DNA from: Roseburia sp. 499 | GTDB taxonomy: Bacteria > Bacillota > Clostridia > Lachnospirales > Lachnospiraceae | DNA: 64,000 nucleotides | NCBI RefSeq assembly: GCF_001940225.2 | Contig: NZ_CP135164.1 | Location: forward strand, 2,790,001-2,854,000 | Direction: 5' to 3' | In this document: piece after piece, positions 18,123 through 27,786 of the stretch | Layout of the letters: every line of letters starts with the position of its first letter | Numbering within the stretch: the stretch's first letter is position 1 | Notes under the pieces: generated by a model | The model's input: only the letters and a program-made list of their open reading frames with translations | The model's database searches: none | What the model was told of the DNA's origin: nothing | Translations under genes and position numbers: made by a program

Positions 18123-19877
18123 TCACACTGCAAACTGGCTATTATAAAGCTGCGCATAGAATCCATTTTTTGCAAGCAATTCTTCATGATTTCCCTGCTC
18201 CATAATTTTTCCATCTTTCATCACCAGAATAATATCTGCTTCTTGAATCGTAGACAATCGATGGGCTACGATAAAACTGGTACGTCCTTTCATCATTTTG
18301 GCAAAAGCATTTTGAATCTTCATTTCCGTTCTGGTATCAATCGAAGACGTAGCCTCATCCAAAATCAACATTGGCGGCAGGCACAACATAACTCTTGCAA
18401 TACAAAGAAGCTGTTTCTGACCTGCGGAAAGGCTTCCGCCCTCTTCTCCAATTACAGTATCATATCCTTCTGGTAAACGTTTGATAAAACTATGGGCATG
18501 AGCTGCCTTTGCTGCCTCTATCATCTCTTCTTCAGTGGCATCCGGTTTTCCCATCATTAAATTTTCTCGGATGGTTCCTGCCTTCAACCATGTCTCCTGC
18601 AATACCATACCGTAGCTGCCTCGAAGACTTTTTCTGGTAACAGTTCGAATATCCTTTCCTTCTACCTGAATACTTCCGCTGTCTACATCATAGAAACGCA
18701 TCAGCAGGTTAATAATAGTGGTTTTCCCACATCCGGTAGGACCTACAATCGCCACACGCTGCCCCGGTTCTACTTTTAAATTAAAATCTTCAATCAGTTT
18801 TTTATCCGGTTGATAAGAAAAATATACATGCTCTAAATCCACGTTTCCCTTTACATCTTCCAGTGTCACAGCATTTTCCGGTTCCGGAACTTGCGGTTCC
18901 TCTTCAATTAAACGAAAGATACGATCTGCACAGGCAAGAGCATTCTGAAGTTCGGTAACAACACCGGATATCTCGTTAAAAGGCTTGGTATACTGGTTCG
19001 CATAACTTAGGAAACAGGAAAGCTGTCCTACCGATATCATCCCGTTCATCGCGCAGAACGCTCCCACAAGCCCTACTCCTGTATACACCAGACTGTTCAC
19101 AAAACGAGTACATGGATTGGTTAGAGAGGAAAAAAAGGTTGCCTGCAAAGACGCCTTCGCCAGTCTCCCATTAATTTCATCAAAAGTTTCCAGTACATCT
19201 GACTCTTTGGAAAACGCCTGGACCACCTTCTGATTCTCTATCATTTCATTGATTAACGCTGTCTGCTCTCCTCGGGTACTGGATTGCAAATGAAACATTG
19301 CATAAGTCCGTTTTGCAATAAAACTTGCCACAAATAACGACACAGGTGTAATAAGAACTACCACCAACGTAATCTTTACGTTAATGTTAAGCATAAACAA
19401 TAGTGTTCCTAAAATTGTAATCACACCCGTAAACAATTGGGAAAAACCCATCAAAAGTCCATCAGCAAACTGGTCTACGTCTGCAATGACGCGACTCACC
19501 AATTCTCCATGAGAATGTCCATCTATAAATTTCAAGGGAAGAATCTCTATTTTCGCAAAGGCCTCCCGGCGAATGTCCTGAATTACCTCATAGGTAATCT
19601 TATTGTTACATACATTCATTAACCACTGCGCCAATGCTGTTACACCAATCACAACTCCAATTTTTATAAGAATTGCAAATACTGCCTGAAAATCTACAAA
19701 TCCCTTATCAATAATATAGTCAATGGCATCTCCGGTAAGGACCGGAACATATAAGGTTGCTGCCACTGTTATAACCGCAAATACAAGAGACAGAATTAAA
19801 TACCAACGATAACGCTTGATATAGTGTAACACTTTTTTTAATGTTTCTGACTGATTTTTGCTTTTTTCCTTTTTCAT
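18123..19877 (-). CDS. ABC exporter, subunit with fused ATPase (second of pair)
   Basis: A half-transporter of about 584 residues: six membrane segments in an ABC_membrane domain (1-320) and an ATPase domain with Walker A 'GPTGCGKTT', a degenerate-free signature 'SAGQKQ' and Walker B 'MLILDEATSSID'. It pairs with the gene just upstream to form a heterodimer of the LmrCD/BmrCD type, which exports lipids, drugs or peptides. The ATG at 19875-19877 is preferred over one three codons earlier because of SD spacing. The substrate is unknown. Confidence 0.92.
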   Translation of the reverse strand: MKKEKSKNQSETLKKVLHYIKRYRWYLILSLVFAVITVAATLYVPVLTGDAIDYIIDKGFVDFQAVFAILIKIGVVIGVTALAQWLMNVCNNKITYEVIQDIRREAFAKIEILPLKFIDGHSHGELVSRVIADVDQFADGLLMGFSQLFTGVITILGTLLFMLNINVKITLVVVLITPVSLFVASFIAKRTYAMFHLQSSTRGEQTALINEMIENQKVVQAFSKESDVLETFDEINGRLAKASLQATFFSSLTNPCTRFVNSLVYTGVGLVGAFCAMNGMISVGQLSCFLSYANQYTKPFNEISGVVTELQNALACADRIFRLIEEEPQVPEPENAVTLEDVKGNVDLEHVYFSYQPDKKLIEDFNLKVEPGQRVAIVGPTGCGKTTIINLLMRFYDVDSGSIQVEGKDIRTVTRKSLRGSYGMVLQETWLKAGTIRENLMMGKPDATEEEMIEAAKAAHAHSFIKRLPEGYDTVIGEEGGSLSAGQKQLLCIARVMLCLPPMLILDEATSSIDTRTEMKIQNAFAKMMKGRTSFIVAHRLSTIQEADIILVMKDGKIMEQGNHEELLAKNGFYAQLYNSQFAV

Positions 19878-19895
19878 CGTATCCATGCCTCCCTT

Positions 19896-21632
19896 CTAAT
19901 GCTTCTTGTACTGAGATTCGTAAATTTCCCGATACACTCCACAGCTTTCCAGCAATTGGTCATGGGTTCCCATTCCGGCTACCTCACCATCGTCTAGCAC
20001 AATAATTTTATCTGCATGCTGAATGGAGGAAGTACGCTGTGACACAATAAATACCGTGGGATTTCCCTCCATTTCACGAATTGCTTTCCGAAGCCTTGCA
20101 TCTGTAGCATAATCAAGAGCTGAGGCACTATCATCCAAAATCAAAATCTGAGGCTTTCTAACCAATGCTCTGGCAATCGTAAGACGTTGCCGTTGTCCAC
20201 CGGAAAAGTTTTTACCACCTTGCTCCACCAGGGCATCCAGCTTTCCTTCTTTGCCTTCTACCACTTCTTTTGCCTGCGCAGTTTCCAGTGCTTGATATAA
20301 TTCTTCTTCCGTAGCATCTTCCTTGCCCCAGCAAAGATTTTCTCGAATCGTACCTTTAAAAAGAACTGCTTTCTGCATCACGATTCCAACCATCTGGCGG
20401 AGCTGCTCTAATGGATAATCCTTTACATTCTGTCCATCTATCTTCACTTCTCCGGCAGTGGCATCATAAAACCTTGGAATCAAATGAACCAATGACGTTT
20501 TACCACTTCCGGTTCCACCAATGATTCCGATTGTCTCTCCTTTTTTCACCTTAAAATCAATATCAGTTAAGCTTTCTGCGCCTGCATCCTGATAGGTCAA
20601 TCCCACATGCGAAAACTCTACCATATATTCAGAATCTGTTTTTTGCATAGTTGTATTCTGTTTTTCCTTCTGACTTTCCACCGGCATACTGCTCTTCATC
20701 TCCAAAATGGATTCGATACGGTTTCCACAAGCAACTGCCTTGGTAATGGTAACAATCAGGTTTGCCAGCTTAATCAATTCTACCAGAATCTGAGACATAT
20801 AGTTTACCAGCGCAACTACTTGTCCCTGTGTAAGAACTCCCGTATCTACCTGAAAAGTTCCTACATAAAGCAAGGCAATAATCCCACAGTTAATGATAAT
20901 ATAAGTAACCGGATTCATGAATGCACTGATACGTCCCACATGATTCTGCATTCCGGTAAGAGATTCCAGACTGTCTTCGTATCGCGCCTTTTCCTCTTCT
21001 TCCTTGTGAAATGCTCGAATTACACGAACTCCGGTAAGATTCTCTCTGGTAATTCCAAGTACCCGGTCAAGACACTCCTGCACCTTTTTGTAAAGAGGAA
21101 TACTTACTGCCATAATTCCAAATACCACAACAGATAACAATGGAATCGTCACTACAAATATTAACGCTGCCTTCACATCAATGGTAAATGCCATAATCAT
21201 TGCACCAAATACAATAAATGGTGAACGTAAAAATAACCGCAATACCATATTTACCCCTGACTGCACCTGATTAATATCACTGGTCATTCGGGTAATTAAG
21301 GTTGCCGTTCCTGCCTTGTCTATTTCTGAAAAAGAAAACGTCTGAATATGAGAAAACAAGTGATGGCGCACTTGAGTTCCGAATCCAACTGCCGCTTTGG
21401 CCGCAAAGTACTGCGCCGTTACGGAACAAGTCAGACCGATTAGTCCAAGTGCCACCATCACCAGACACATTTTTACAATGTAACCACTATCACGATTTGC
21501 AATACCTACATCAATAATCTGAGTTACCACCAATGGGACAATTAACTCAAAAGATGCTTCTAACATCTTGAATAATGGGGCTAATATGCTTTCTTTTTTA
21601 TAGTCTTTTAAATATATCAATAATTTTTTCAT
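19896..21632 (-). CDS. ABC exporter, subunit with fused ATPase (first of pair)
   Basis: A 578-residue half-transporter with six membrane helices and an ATPase domain (Walker A 'GGTGSGKTS', signature 'FSGGQRQR', Walker B 'ILILDDSASALD'). The residue after the Walker B aspartate is Asp rather than the catalytic Glu, so this subunit carries the degenerate ATP site typical of heterodimeric exporters. The partner gene follows after 18 bases. The product lies in the membrane and exports an unknown compound. Confidence 0.93.
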   Translation of the reverse strand: MKKLLIYLKDYKKESILAPLFKMLEASFELIVPLVVTQIIDVGIANRDSGYIVKMCLVMVALGLIGLTCSVTAQYFAAKAAVGFGTQVRHHLFSHIQTFSFSEIDKAGTATLITRMTSDINQVQSGVNMVLRLFLRSPFIVFGAMIMAFTIDVKAALIFVVTIPLLSVVVFGIMAVSIPLYKKVQECLDRVLGITRENLTGVRVIRAFHKEEEEKARYEDSLESLTGMQNHVGRISAFMNPVTYIIINCGIIALLYVGTFQVDTGVLTQGQVVALVNYMSQILVELIKLANLIVTITKAVACGNRIESILEMKSSMPVESQKEKQNTTMQKTDSEYMVEFSHVGLTYQDAGAESLTDIDFKVKKGETIGIIGGTGSGKTSLVHLIPRFYDATAGEVKIDGQNVKDYPLEQLRQMVGIVMQKAVLFKGTIRENLCWGKEDATEEELYQALETAQAKEVVEGKEGKLDALVEQGGKNFSGGQRQRLTIARALVRKPQILILDDSASALDYATDARLRKAIREMEGNPTVFIVSQRTSSIQHADKIIVLDDGEVAGMGTHDQLLESCGVYREIYESQYKKH

Positions 21633-21720
21633 GGGAATAATCCTTCCGTAATAATCAATTTATCTTTCCCCATTATAATCCCACTTTCAGACCTAATTCA
21701 ATACATGATAGCCACCATTT

Positions 21721-21905
21721 TTATAAAAATGGTGTTTCTTCTATATATTCTTTCTCAGTTCCCTGTATAATATGCTCTACTAACTCTGTTTCCTTGGATT
21801 CTCCTAAAATCTCATCTACACTACACCCTAAAATCAATGCCAGCTGTGGTAATTTCCCAATATCAGGCATGGAATTTTCTCCTTTCCGTTGCTGACTTCA
21901 TCCTA
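21721..21905 (-). pseudogene. XRE-family regulator remnant (C-terminal part)
   Basis: The minus strand reads 'QRKGENSMPDIGKLPQLA' and then 'LILGCSVDEILGE', ending at a stop at 21721-21723. This is the end of a Cro/C1-type helix-turn-helix domain plus a short tail. The DNA-recognition half is missing: an in-frame stop lies just upstream and no start with an SD is present. It is an N-terminally deleted regulator, perhaps broken when the neighbouring mobile region arrived. Confidence 0.65.
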
Positions 21906-21984
21906 ACAAAAAGGCATAAAAAACAACAGCAAGTGGTAGTTGAGTTGGACTCAAGTGGTGCTTGAGTTGCAGTACCTATATAAA

Positions 21985-22019
21985 CCAAAAGCTGAAAACT
22001 CGTTTAAAAGTTTTCAGCT
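21985..22019 (-). terminator. Terminator of the receiver operon
   Basis: AGCTGAAAACT (21990-22000) pairs with AGTTTTCAGCT (22009-22019) around eight bases, followed on the minus strand by TTTT. The stem overlaps the stop codon of the receiver gene. Confidence 0.75.
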
Positions 22020-22409
22020 CAATCTATTTAATACGTCTCTAAAGTCAAACTCTAAATCTCGACTCTTATTGTACCATACACTTCCCAAAATCTCAGGAAC
22101 ATTATATTTTATCGAGGAACAAACAATCACAGGAATTTCTATTTTTTCTTTATTCAGTCGTTCGATTAATTTAAATCCGGCCTCTTCATCAATACTATTC
22201 CCTCTAGATAATGGATAGCACATATCTGTGACAATCAAATCTATCTTTGCTTCCATATTTTCACTTTTGTAAATTTCTTTCCAAGCGTCTTCCTGATTAT
22301 TCACAGTCAAAATATTCGTAATCCCGCTAAATGCAAGTGCCTTACGGATATCATTCGCCTTAAAAACATCATCATCAATCACTAAAACTTGTATTTTTGA
22401 TAAATTCAT
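22014..22409 (-). CDS. Stand-alone response-regulator receiver domain
   Basis: A 131-residue CheY-like receiver with no output domain. The acidic pocket 'VIDDD' near residue 10, the phospho-acceptor Asp in 'LIVTDMCYP', a Ser in 'VIVCSS' and a Lys in 'WYNKS' fit the active-site pattern. It would accept phosphate from a histidine kinase, but none is encoded nearby. It is the last gene of an operon with a possible replication protein and a DnaB-like ATPase, which is an unusual setting. An SD (AGGAG) precedes the ATG. Confidence 0.8.
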   Translation of the reverse strand: MNLSKIQVLVIDDDVFKANDIRKALAFSGITNILTVNNQEDAWKEIYKSENMEAKIDLIVTDMCYPLSRGNSIDEEAGFKLIERLNKEKIEIPVIVCSSIKYNVPEILGSVWYNKSRDLEFDFRDVLNRLS

Positions 22410-22419
22410 AACTAGTCTC

Positions 22420-23361
22420 CTAAAAACAATTCCACGGATTTTCTATCTCTCCAACAATCTGTACTCCGGTTATACGATTATAATCCCCTCTGACCTCTTC
22501 ATAACCTTCTATATATCCAATAGCGCAGTAATAATCCAAAATTTTCTTAACCGTTTCATGCACATTGTGTATTTTACGTTTCCAATATAACTCTGATTTC
22601 GTTTTTGTATCATATACTCCAATCGTTGGCAACAAACCAACGTCTTTTCTTTCTTTATGTGACCTTCTCACATATATAATACTTCTGTCCCTTTTTATGA
22701 TATTATTATTGGTTTTTCTCTCACTATTCACACGCATAATTTCAATCCGGCGAATTAAATACCTTTTTATTAAAATATTCTCTTTTGTATTAGATATTTT
22801 CTCTTCTGAAGAATCCTCACAAGAAAGCAGATTTATAGGAAATGAAATCATCTGTGTATTCAATTCCGTATATCTATACAACGGCATTAATACCTCTAAC
22901 GGTAAATCCTTTTTCAGTTCATAACACTTAGCCTTTTCGTGCCATGTTGCCAAAAGATATTTGCCTTCCAACTCATACGCATTCTCTCCATCAAACTTTT
23001 GTTTTCTTGCCCGAAATTCTTCTTCACACTCAATCATAATTTCTGTTTTCCGGAGTTTATTAATACTATCTATAATATCCTTTTTCTTTTGAGCTGTTAT
23101 CGTCTGTTTATAATCTCCCGACATTGTTCTCAGCACCTGTCCCGGAGTAAAAGTTGAATACCCATTCCTATATAATGTATAAACGGCATCAGCCACATCA
23201 CAATCAAAACAGGAAAGTGTTTTTGTTATTGCAAAAGTATTTTCCATCTTTTTGTTGGTTCCTCCAACATTGATTCTATTACAGCTCCCACAAAGGTCAT
23301 CACGTTCACGAATCGTATTTGCAATCTTGGTATTGCTACAATATTCTACCTCTATTATCAT
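22420..23361 (-). CDS. Unrecognised protein, possible replication initiator
   Basis: I do not recognise this 313-residue protein with certainty. It has a Cys-rich N-terminal knuckle (CSNT..., 'CGSC' and 'CFDC' near residues 8-54), a segment that looks like a winged helix ('IDSINKLRKTEIMIE'), and a basic central part. The layout resembles Firmicutes plasmid or element replication initiators, which often sit beside a helicase. Its ATG overlaps the stop of the DnaB-like gene (TAATG). Replication is therefore an inference from context. Confidence 0.45.
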   Translation of the reverse strand: MIIEVEYCSNTKIANTIRERDDLCGSCNRINVGGTNKKMENTFAITKTLSCFDCDVADAVYTLYRNGYSTFTPGQVLRTMSGDYKQTITAQKKKDIIDSINKLRKTEIMIECEEEFRARKQKFDGENAYELEGKYLLATWHEKAKCYELKKDLPLEVLMPLYRYTELNTQMISFPINLLSCEDSSEEKISNTKENILIKRYLIRRIEIMRVNSERKTNNNIIKRDRSIIYVRRSHKERKDVGLLPTIGVYDTKTKSELYWKRKIHNVHETVKKILDYYCAIGYIEGYEEVRGDYNRITGVQIVGEIENPWNCF

Positions 23362-24356
23362 TATGAAATCCTCCGTTCCGGCAAATCACTTAATGATGAT
23401 TTTTTCTTTTTTTCCACTTCTTTTTCTTGAAAACAATCATGTTCCGCATAATAATCAAACTTTACAGCGGCTTCACTACCACTGTTTCCATAACGTTGCT
23501 TTAATACAACAATTTCCACTTCTCGCGGTGATTTACTCTTTTCCTTGTCGATGTTAATCTTGCCATCACTCCTGCCTTTTGTGCAAAACTGTAACGCAAG
23601 AACTACGTCTGCAGAATATTCAATACTTCCTGATTCTTTCAAATCCTGAAGTTGCACAGACTTCTCATAACTAGCTCGGCTCAAAGAACTAATCAGAAGA
23701 ATCGGAACTTTTTCAGTATTTGCCAAGGCAGTCATCTGGCGTATACTTTCATCTACGTTCTGTTTATCACTTGCTCTAAAATTTTCACTCTCCGGCGTAA
23801 GAATCTGAAGATAATCTACGATTACCACAGGAACCTTATTTTCATTTTTAATAAATTCTTTTACTATTTCCACTACTTTTTTCGCTGAAATACATTCTTC
23901 GCCACGTTCTATGATATAAAGATTACTATTATCCTTCTTTACTTTGGAACGTACTTTATCCACAATCTTCCAATCTATTTTTCCTATATTATCATAATTT
24001 GTCAATGTACTTGCCGTAATCTTACAGTTCTTATCATAACCACTTTCAATAAAAATTCGTCGGCTGATTGCCTTTGCAGCAATTCTCTCTCGCGGCATTT
24101 CCAATGAGAAGTAAATAACAGGCGTTCCCGCCTTTGATATTTTCTCCGCCATCTGTAAAGAAAATGTTGATTTTCCCAGTCCTGATACCGCACCTAAAAC
24201 TGTCAATCCCGCACAGATTCCTCCACCAAGCATCTCATCCAGACTTGGAAATCCTGTTTTTAAATATGGTAAACAAATTTTTTTAATATTACTTTTGCTA
24301 AATAAAGCAATTGCCGAATCCAGTCCCTGGTATTGTTTTTCATTATTGTTATCCAT
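23361..24356 (-). CDS. DnaB-like RecA-fold ATPase
   Basis: About 331 residues corresponding to the C-terminal motor of replicative helicases. Walker A is 'GAVSGLGKST' (55-64), followed by 'VIYFSLEMPRERI' and Walker B 'PVVIVDYLQIL'; the later 'LKESGSIEYSADVVL' matches DnaB motif H4. The usual N-terminal DnaG-interacting domain is absent. Short DnaB-like ATPases occur in phages and integrative elements. The start at 24354-24356 has GGAG at good spacing; a start at 24389 lacks one. Confidence 0.8.
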   Translation of the reverse strand: MDNNNEKQYQGLDSAIALFSKSNIKKICLPYLKTGFPSLDEMLGGGICAGLTVLGAVSGLGKSTFSLQMAEKISKAGTPVIYFSLEMPRERIAAKAISRRIFIESGYDKNCKITASTLTNYDNIGKIDWKIVDKVRSKVKKDNSNLYIIERGEECISAKKVVEIVKEFIKNENKVPVVIVDYLQILTPESENFRASDKQNVDESIRQMTALANTEKVPILLISSLSRASYEKSVQLQDLKESGSIEYSADVVLALQFCTKGRSDGKINIDKEKSKSPREVEIVVLKQRYGNSGSEAAVKFDYYAEHDCFQEKEVEKKKKSSLSDLPERRIS

Positions 24357-24397
24357 CTTTTTCACTCCATAATTCACTGCAACATCCATTCTAATTT

Positions 24398-25312
24398 TTA
24401 AAACAACTCATGCATCACCTTGGAATAACACTGAAGAACCTCTTCATATCCAATATCATCACCTATTAATTTCATTGTAGAATTCTCATAATCCTTCAGA
24501 TAAAACTCGGATTGTATCATTTTTTCTACTTGATAAACAATATCTACATCTGCTCTCGCCGATGGTGTTATTTTTATATCCATATTTGCCCTATGTTCTC
24601 TGACGTCTCGCATAAGATTATAAAATTTCTCATCTATTGTGATGTATGAATATAATTTATAAATATCATATAAATGTCTTGAATTTCTTGTTGGCTTTCC
24701 ATTCATATAATAATCGCATACAGCAAACAACTTATCTATAAAAGTCCTTATAAGCGACTGCGTATTCATCATAAATGGTCCAAGACCATATTCCTTAATT
24801 ATTTCTGGTTCTGTATCTTTTAAATTTTCATATATTATACTCGTAATCTCACGTTCTTCTGTGGGATACGAATAAGACATTAGCGCTGTTTCCAATTTTA
24901 TATATGGTCTAAGCACATTTTCTCCGGATGTACTCATTGTATCATACAGAAAATCATAGTGATTATAATCCTTATTACTTTCAATCATATCCCAATTATC
25001 AATAGGCAATCCCAGTTTCTCGCTAATTGGTTTCAAAAGTTCATATTTAATCTTCTTTTTTCTAGCTACTCCAATATGTTCACAAAATGTAATATCGATA
25101 TCTTCTGAAAAACGCTCTATTACATGATAAGCCTTCGAAAGAGATGTTCCACCTTTAAATACAACACCTGAATTACGTTTTGCTAATTCTTTAAGCAGTA
25201 ACGTTACATAGTAATCCTTTTCGACGATATTTTCTTCTATTCCGCTTTTTTCTGAAACTGTAATAATAATATCTTGAAATAATTCTATATCTTCTTTATG
25301 CAAATACATCAT
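24398..25312 (-). CDS. abiEii: AbiEii-type nucleotidyltransferase toxin
   Basis: A 304-residue nucleotidyltransferase of the AbiEii/AbiGii family. The motif 'VFKGGTSLSKAYHVIERFSEDIDI' (cited as family pattern, about residues 53-76) contains GGTSLS and the catalytic DxD-like EDID. Members add nucleotides to RNA acceptors and slow growth, giving abortive phage defence or element maintenance. The antitoxin gene lies directly upstream and overlaps by 17 bases. A second ATG one codon in is equally possible. It belongs to the type IV toxin-antitoxin group. Confidence 0.9.
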   Translation of the reverse strand: MMYLHKEDIELFQDIIITVSEKSGIEENIVEKDYYVTLLLKELAKRNSGVVFKGGTSLSKAYHVIERFSEDIDITFCEHIGVARKKKIKYELLKPISEKLGLPIDNWDMIESNKDYNHYDFLYDTMSTSGENVLRPYIKLETALMSYSYPTEEREITSIIYENLKDTEPEIIKEYGLGPFMMNTQSLIRTFIDKLFAVCDYYMNGKPTRNSRHLYDIYKLYSYITIDEKFYNLMRDVREHRANMDIKITPSARADVDIVYQVEKMIQSEFYLKDYENSTMKLIGDDIGYEEVLQCYSKVMHELF

Positions 25313-25919
25313 CCAACCTCAATTCATAATAAAATTTAAATACATTCACCGGATATTCCCTAATATACAAATCCACATCTTCTCTTGTTATTCCATGAAC
25401 ATTAATGTATGTCCGAAATTTTTCTTTTGCATATGAATAATCCTCATCAAGATATGCATCCAGATTTTTCAGCAATTCTAACATCTGTAAAACATGTACA
25501 TTCTCCTCTGTCACCTTTATATTCGCCCTTCTTACGATAAAGGTCCTCTTTCCAATCGGAATCTCCCTCACTTTTGCAGCAATGTTATTACTTACAATCT
25601 CAACCTTGTTTGGAACCTGTGTAGAAATACCAATCTGATTAGCAAAAAAATTGCCGGAATAGAATCCATCTATTCTGCCTCTTCTGGAAATATATTTGTA
25701 TCTGGCAACCATATCTGCATTGATTCCTACTGTTCCATTAAGTTTGGACTTCTTTGGAATATAGTAAATACCATTCTCGTACTTCACTAGTTTTCCTTCA
25801 TCACATAACTTCTTAAATTGTTGGTTAATCGCAGATCTCGTAATCCCTTCCAACTTTACATCCGAAAAAAATATAGGTTCTGCAACCTTATAGTTCTTTA
25901 CTAAATATTCATATAGCAT
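25296..25919 (-). CDS. abiEi: AbiEi-type antitoxin/transcriptional regulator
   Basis: A 207-residue protein with an N-terminal winged helix ('ITRSAINQQFKKLCDEGKLVKYENGIYYIP', family pattern, about residues 28-57) and the AbiEi C-terminal antitoxin region. It should neutralise the toxin encoded downstream and repress the operon by binding inverted repeats in the promoter region. ATG 25917-25919 was selected because AAAGGTGG precedes it. The candidate operator at 26152-26175 fits, though half-sites nearer the gene exist as well. Confidence 0.85.
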   Translation of the reverse strand: MLYEYLVKNYKVAEPIFFSDVKLEGITRSAINQQFKKLCDEGKLVKYENGIYYIPKKSKLNGTVGINADMVARYKYISRRGRIDGFYSGNFFANQIGISTQVPNKVEIVSNNIAAKVREIPIGKRTFIVRRANIKVTEENVHVLQMLELLKNLDAYLDEDYSYAKEKFRTYINVHGITREDVDLYIREYPVNVFKFYYELRLDDVFA

Positions 25920-26151
25920 ATCTACCACCTTTTTCTAAATATTTGTAACCGCTTTGTTTATATTTATTAAGTATAGCATATTCCTTATTATAATGTTTGT
26001 CAATACAAATAAATTATACACTAATAACGCAATGTAAAATCAGTAACTATTCAATGAATCTTTATGATATTTTCAGTGAAAACAAGTATACACATTTTTA
26101 GTATATTTACTATAATTCAAAGAAAAACAAGCACTCATCATCCCCCTTATG

Positions 26152-26175
26152 ATAGTATACATTTAAGTATACTAT
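26152..26175. promoter_or_regulatory. Perfect inverted-repeat operator candidate
   Basis: ATAGTATAC and GTATACTAT flank ATTTAA as a perfect inverted repeat in the divergent intergenic region 25920-26328. Related half-sites occur near 25969 (AAGTATAGC), 26084 (AAGTATACAC) and 26099 (TAGTATAT). The arrangement suggests cooperative binding by a regulator such as AbiEi, possibly controlling both divergent transcripts. Confidence 0.6.
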
Positions 26176-26328
26176 ATCAATGATACAAAGGAATATAAAC
26201 GAAAAATTCAAATGAAACTGAAATAAATTTCATCTTTTCTTAAAGGAAAATTTGATACGCGCACTGACGTGCGTCGGTTGTTTTTAGGAAACATAATAAC
26301 TATACACAAAGGAAAGGAGCATACACGT

Positions 26329-27069
26329 ATGAAACGAATACTTACCAATTACGACGATGTCAGTTATGACAACGAACTTTACTCTTATGACCAAAATTGG
26401 ATTCGTCATATCTGTAAACTTCCATCGTTCATCCAAGGTAACTATCAACTGTATATGGATGTATGGTTCAAAAACATGGACGTCCTATTTCCTGTAGAAT
26501 CCATGACAGATGAAACAGCCGCTTATTACGTAGAAAATGGCTCTCGAATGAATCTTCTAATATGTAAAAATGACAGAGCCGTGCTCGGAGTAAAGTTCTA
26601 CGAAGATGAAGAAGAACGCGCTTTGCATATGCAAATTTGCACTTCTTATCTAAAAAGCTTTCCTGTCATGCAATTTCCCTGGAGTGCTTATTTCGGAAAT
26701 GCAACATATGTTCCAATTATTCTGGAAATGATAGAAAAAAAATTAGCGACAGATATTCTGTATCCTGCGAAAGCTAAGATTCTATTTCGAACATTTCCCA
26801 TTGATACAAGCGGAACAGAAGCTATTGCTTACGCAAAGGCACACCTTCTAACGCAATCAGTAACAACAACTTCTCCGCCAAAGTATGTTTATCGTCCATC
26901 ACAATATGGTTGTGAGTATGGTATCGTCGCCAGCTACTGTGCTAAAAGTAAATATCCCGAAATACGAACTACCAAAAATGGTAAAGCTGAACTAGCGCGA
27001 AGTCTGTCATATCAAAACAGAAGGATAGATATTGAGAAAGAGATTCCAAAAGAAATATCTAAATCTTAA
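26329..27069 (+). CDS. Unrecognised protein, element-associated
   Basis: A 246-residue soluble protein that I do not recognise. It has no signal peptide or membrane segment; aromatic and acidic residues are frequent in the first 150 positions and the tail is Lys/Glu-rich. The ATG at 26329-26331 has AAAGGAG at good spacing. A small GC-rich hairpin (CGCAC TGAC GTGCG, about 26262-26275) lies upstream. It begins a six-gene plus-strand run that includes ClpP and a coupling protein, so a role in a conjugative or integrative element is likely but unproved. Confidence 0.6.
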   Translation: MKRILTNYDDVSYDNELYSYDQNWIRHICKLPSFIQGNYQLYMDVWFKNMDVLFPVESMTDETAAYYVENGSRMNLLICKNDRAVLGVKFYEDEEERALHMQICTSYLKSFPVMQFPWSAYFGNATYVPIILEMIEKKLATDILYPAKAKILFRTFPIDTSGTEAIAYAKAHLLTQSVTTTSPPKYVYRPSQYGCEYGIVASYCAKSKYPEIRTTKNGKAELARSLSYQNRRIDIEKEIPKEISKS

Positions 27070-27095
27070 TACCAACTTAGAAAGGAAGGATTCAA

Positions 27096-27443
27096 TTGAA
27101 ATATCCAACAACACTTGAGAAGAAACTAGAACGCCTTCAGAAAGGATTTCCCTGCGAAGATTCCTATGCAATAGCTGAAGTCGAAAAATCTGCAAATATT
27201 ACATTAGAAACTTATTTTGCACAATGTCCCGAAAAACTGGAACAGTTAAAGGAAATCATCTCCATTTCGACTGACAATATGGGAACTCTAACTTATATGG
27301 ACGCAGCAATGCTGATAAATCAAGAATTGCTATTCGGAAACCGCCAAAAAGGACTGGACATGCTTTCTCTTTTAACAGAACCATTACATCACGAATATAA
27401 CAGGAGGGTCAAACTACATGAAAAAGCAAAAAATACCGTTTGA
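27096..27443 (+). CDS. Small helical protein of unknown function, TTG start
   Basis: About 115 residues, mostly alpha-helical by composition, without recognised motifs. Translation seems to start at TTG (27096-27098), since GGAAGGA lies six bases before it and no ATG is near. The C-terminus overlaps the next gene by 26 bases, suggesting coupled translation. It belongs to the same putative element operon. Confidence 0.55.
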   Translation: MKYPTTLEKKLERLQKGFPCEDSYAIAEVEKSANITLETYFAQCPEKLEQLKEIISISTDNMGTLTYMDAAMLINQELLFGNRQKGLDMLSLLTEPLHHEYNRRVKLHEKAKNTV

Positions 27444-27786
27444 AGAAAGAATTTCTACAGAATGTTCTACGATTAACGAACTTTTTCCGATTGCCGGAAT
27501 ATCAATCACTTACTATTTTACAGGTGCTATTCTGCTTGCCAAAAGCAGATATCTGACCTGGACATATCATCGAAAAATAGCAGATTTTCAAGAGCAAATT
27601 GACTTAGTCAATGCTATAGAAGAAGCACTCTGGTATGTCCATTCCCAAGACGAAATAGAGCAAAACACCGGATATGAAGCCCTGTATTACCTAATGATTC
27701 AGCCCTTTGTAGAAATCTACCATTCCCAAAAAGAAAGAGAGGAAAACGAAAATGTATACACCAATGATATTAAAAGAAACCTGTAA
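27418..27786 (+). CDS. Small protein of unknown function
   Basis: A 122-residue product with no motif that I know. There is one moderately hydrophobic stretch ('IAGISITYYFTGAILLA', about residues 23-39) that might be a membrane-associated helix. AGGAGG precedes the ATG. It overlaps the previous gene by 26 bases and the ClpP-like gene by 35 bases, a compact style typical of mobile-element operons. Confidence 0.55.
   Translation: MKKQKIPFEERISTECSTINELFPIAGISITYYFTGAILLAKSRYLTWTYHRKIADFQEQIDLVNAIEEALWYVHSQDEIEQNTGYEALYYLMIQPFVEIYHSQKEREENENVYTNDIKRNL

Noticed and set aside
21940..21985. Repeated TTGAGTTG/ACTCAAG motifs near 21937-21968
   Set aside because: They might be an operator or att-like repeat, but no matching copy was found at the other end of the element, so no attachment site is claimed.
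26255..26290. GC-rich hairpin before 26329 as a terminator
   Set aside because: Only a five-base-pair stem with a broken T-run; too weak for a separate call.
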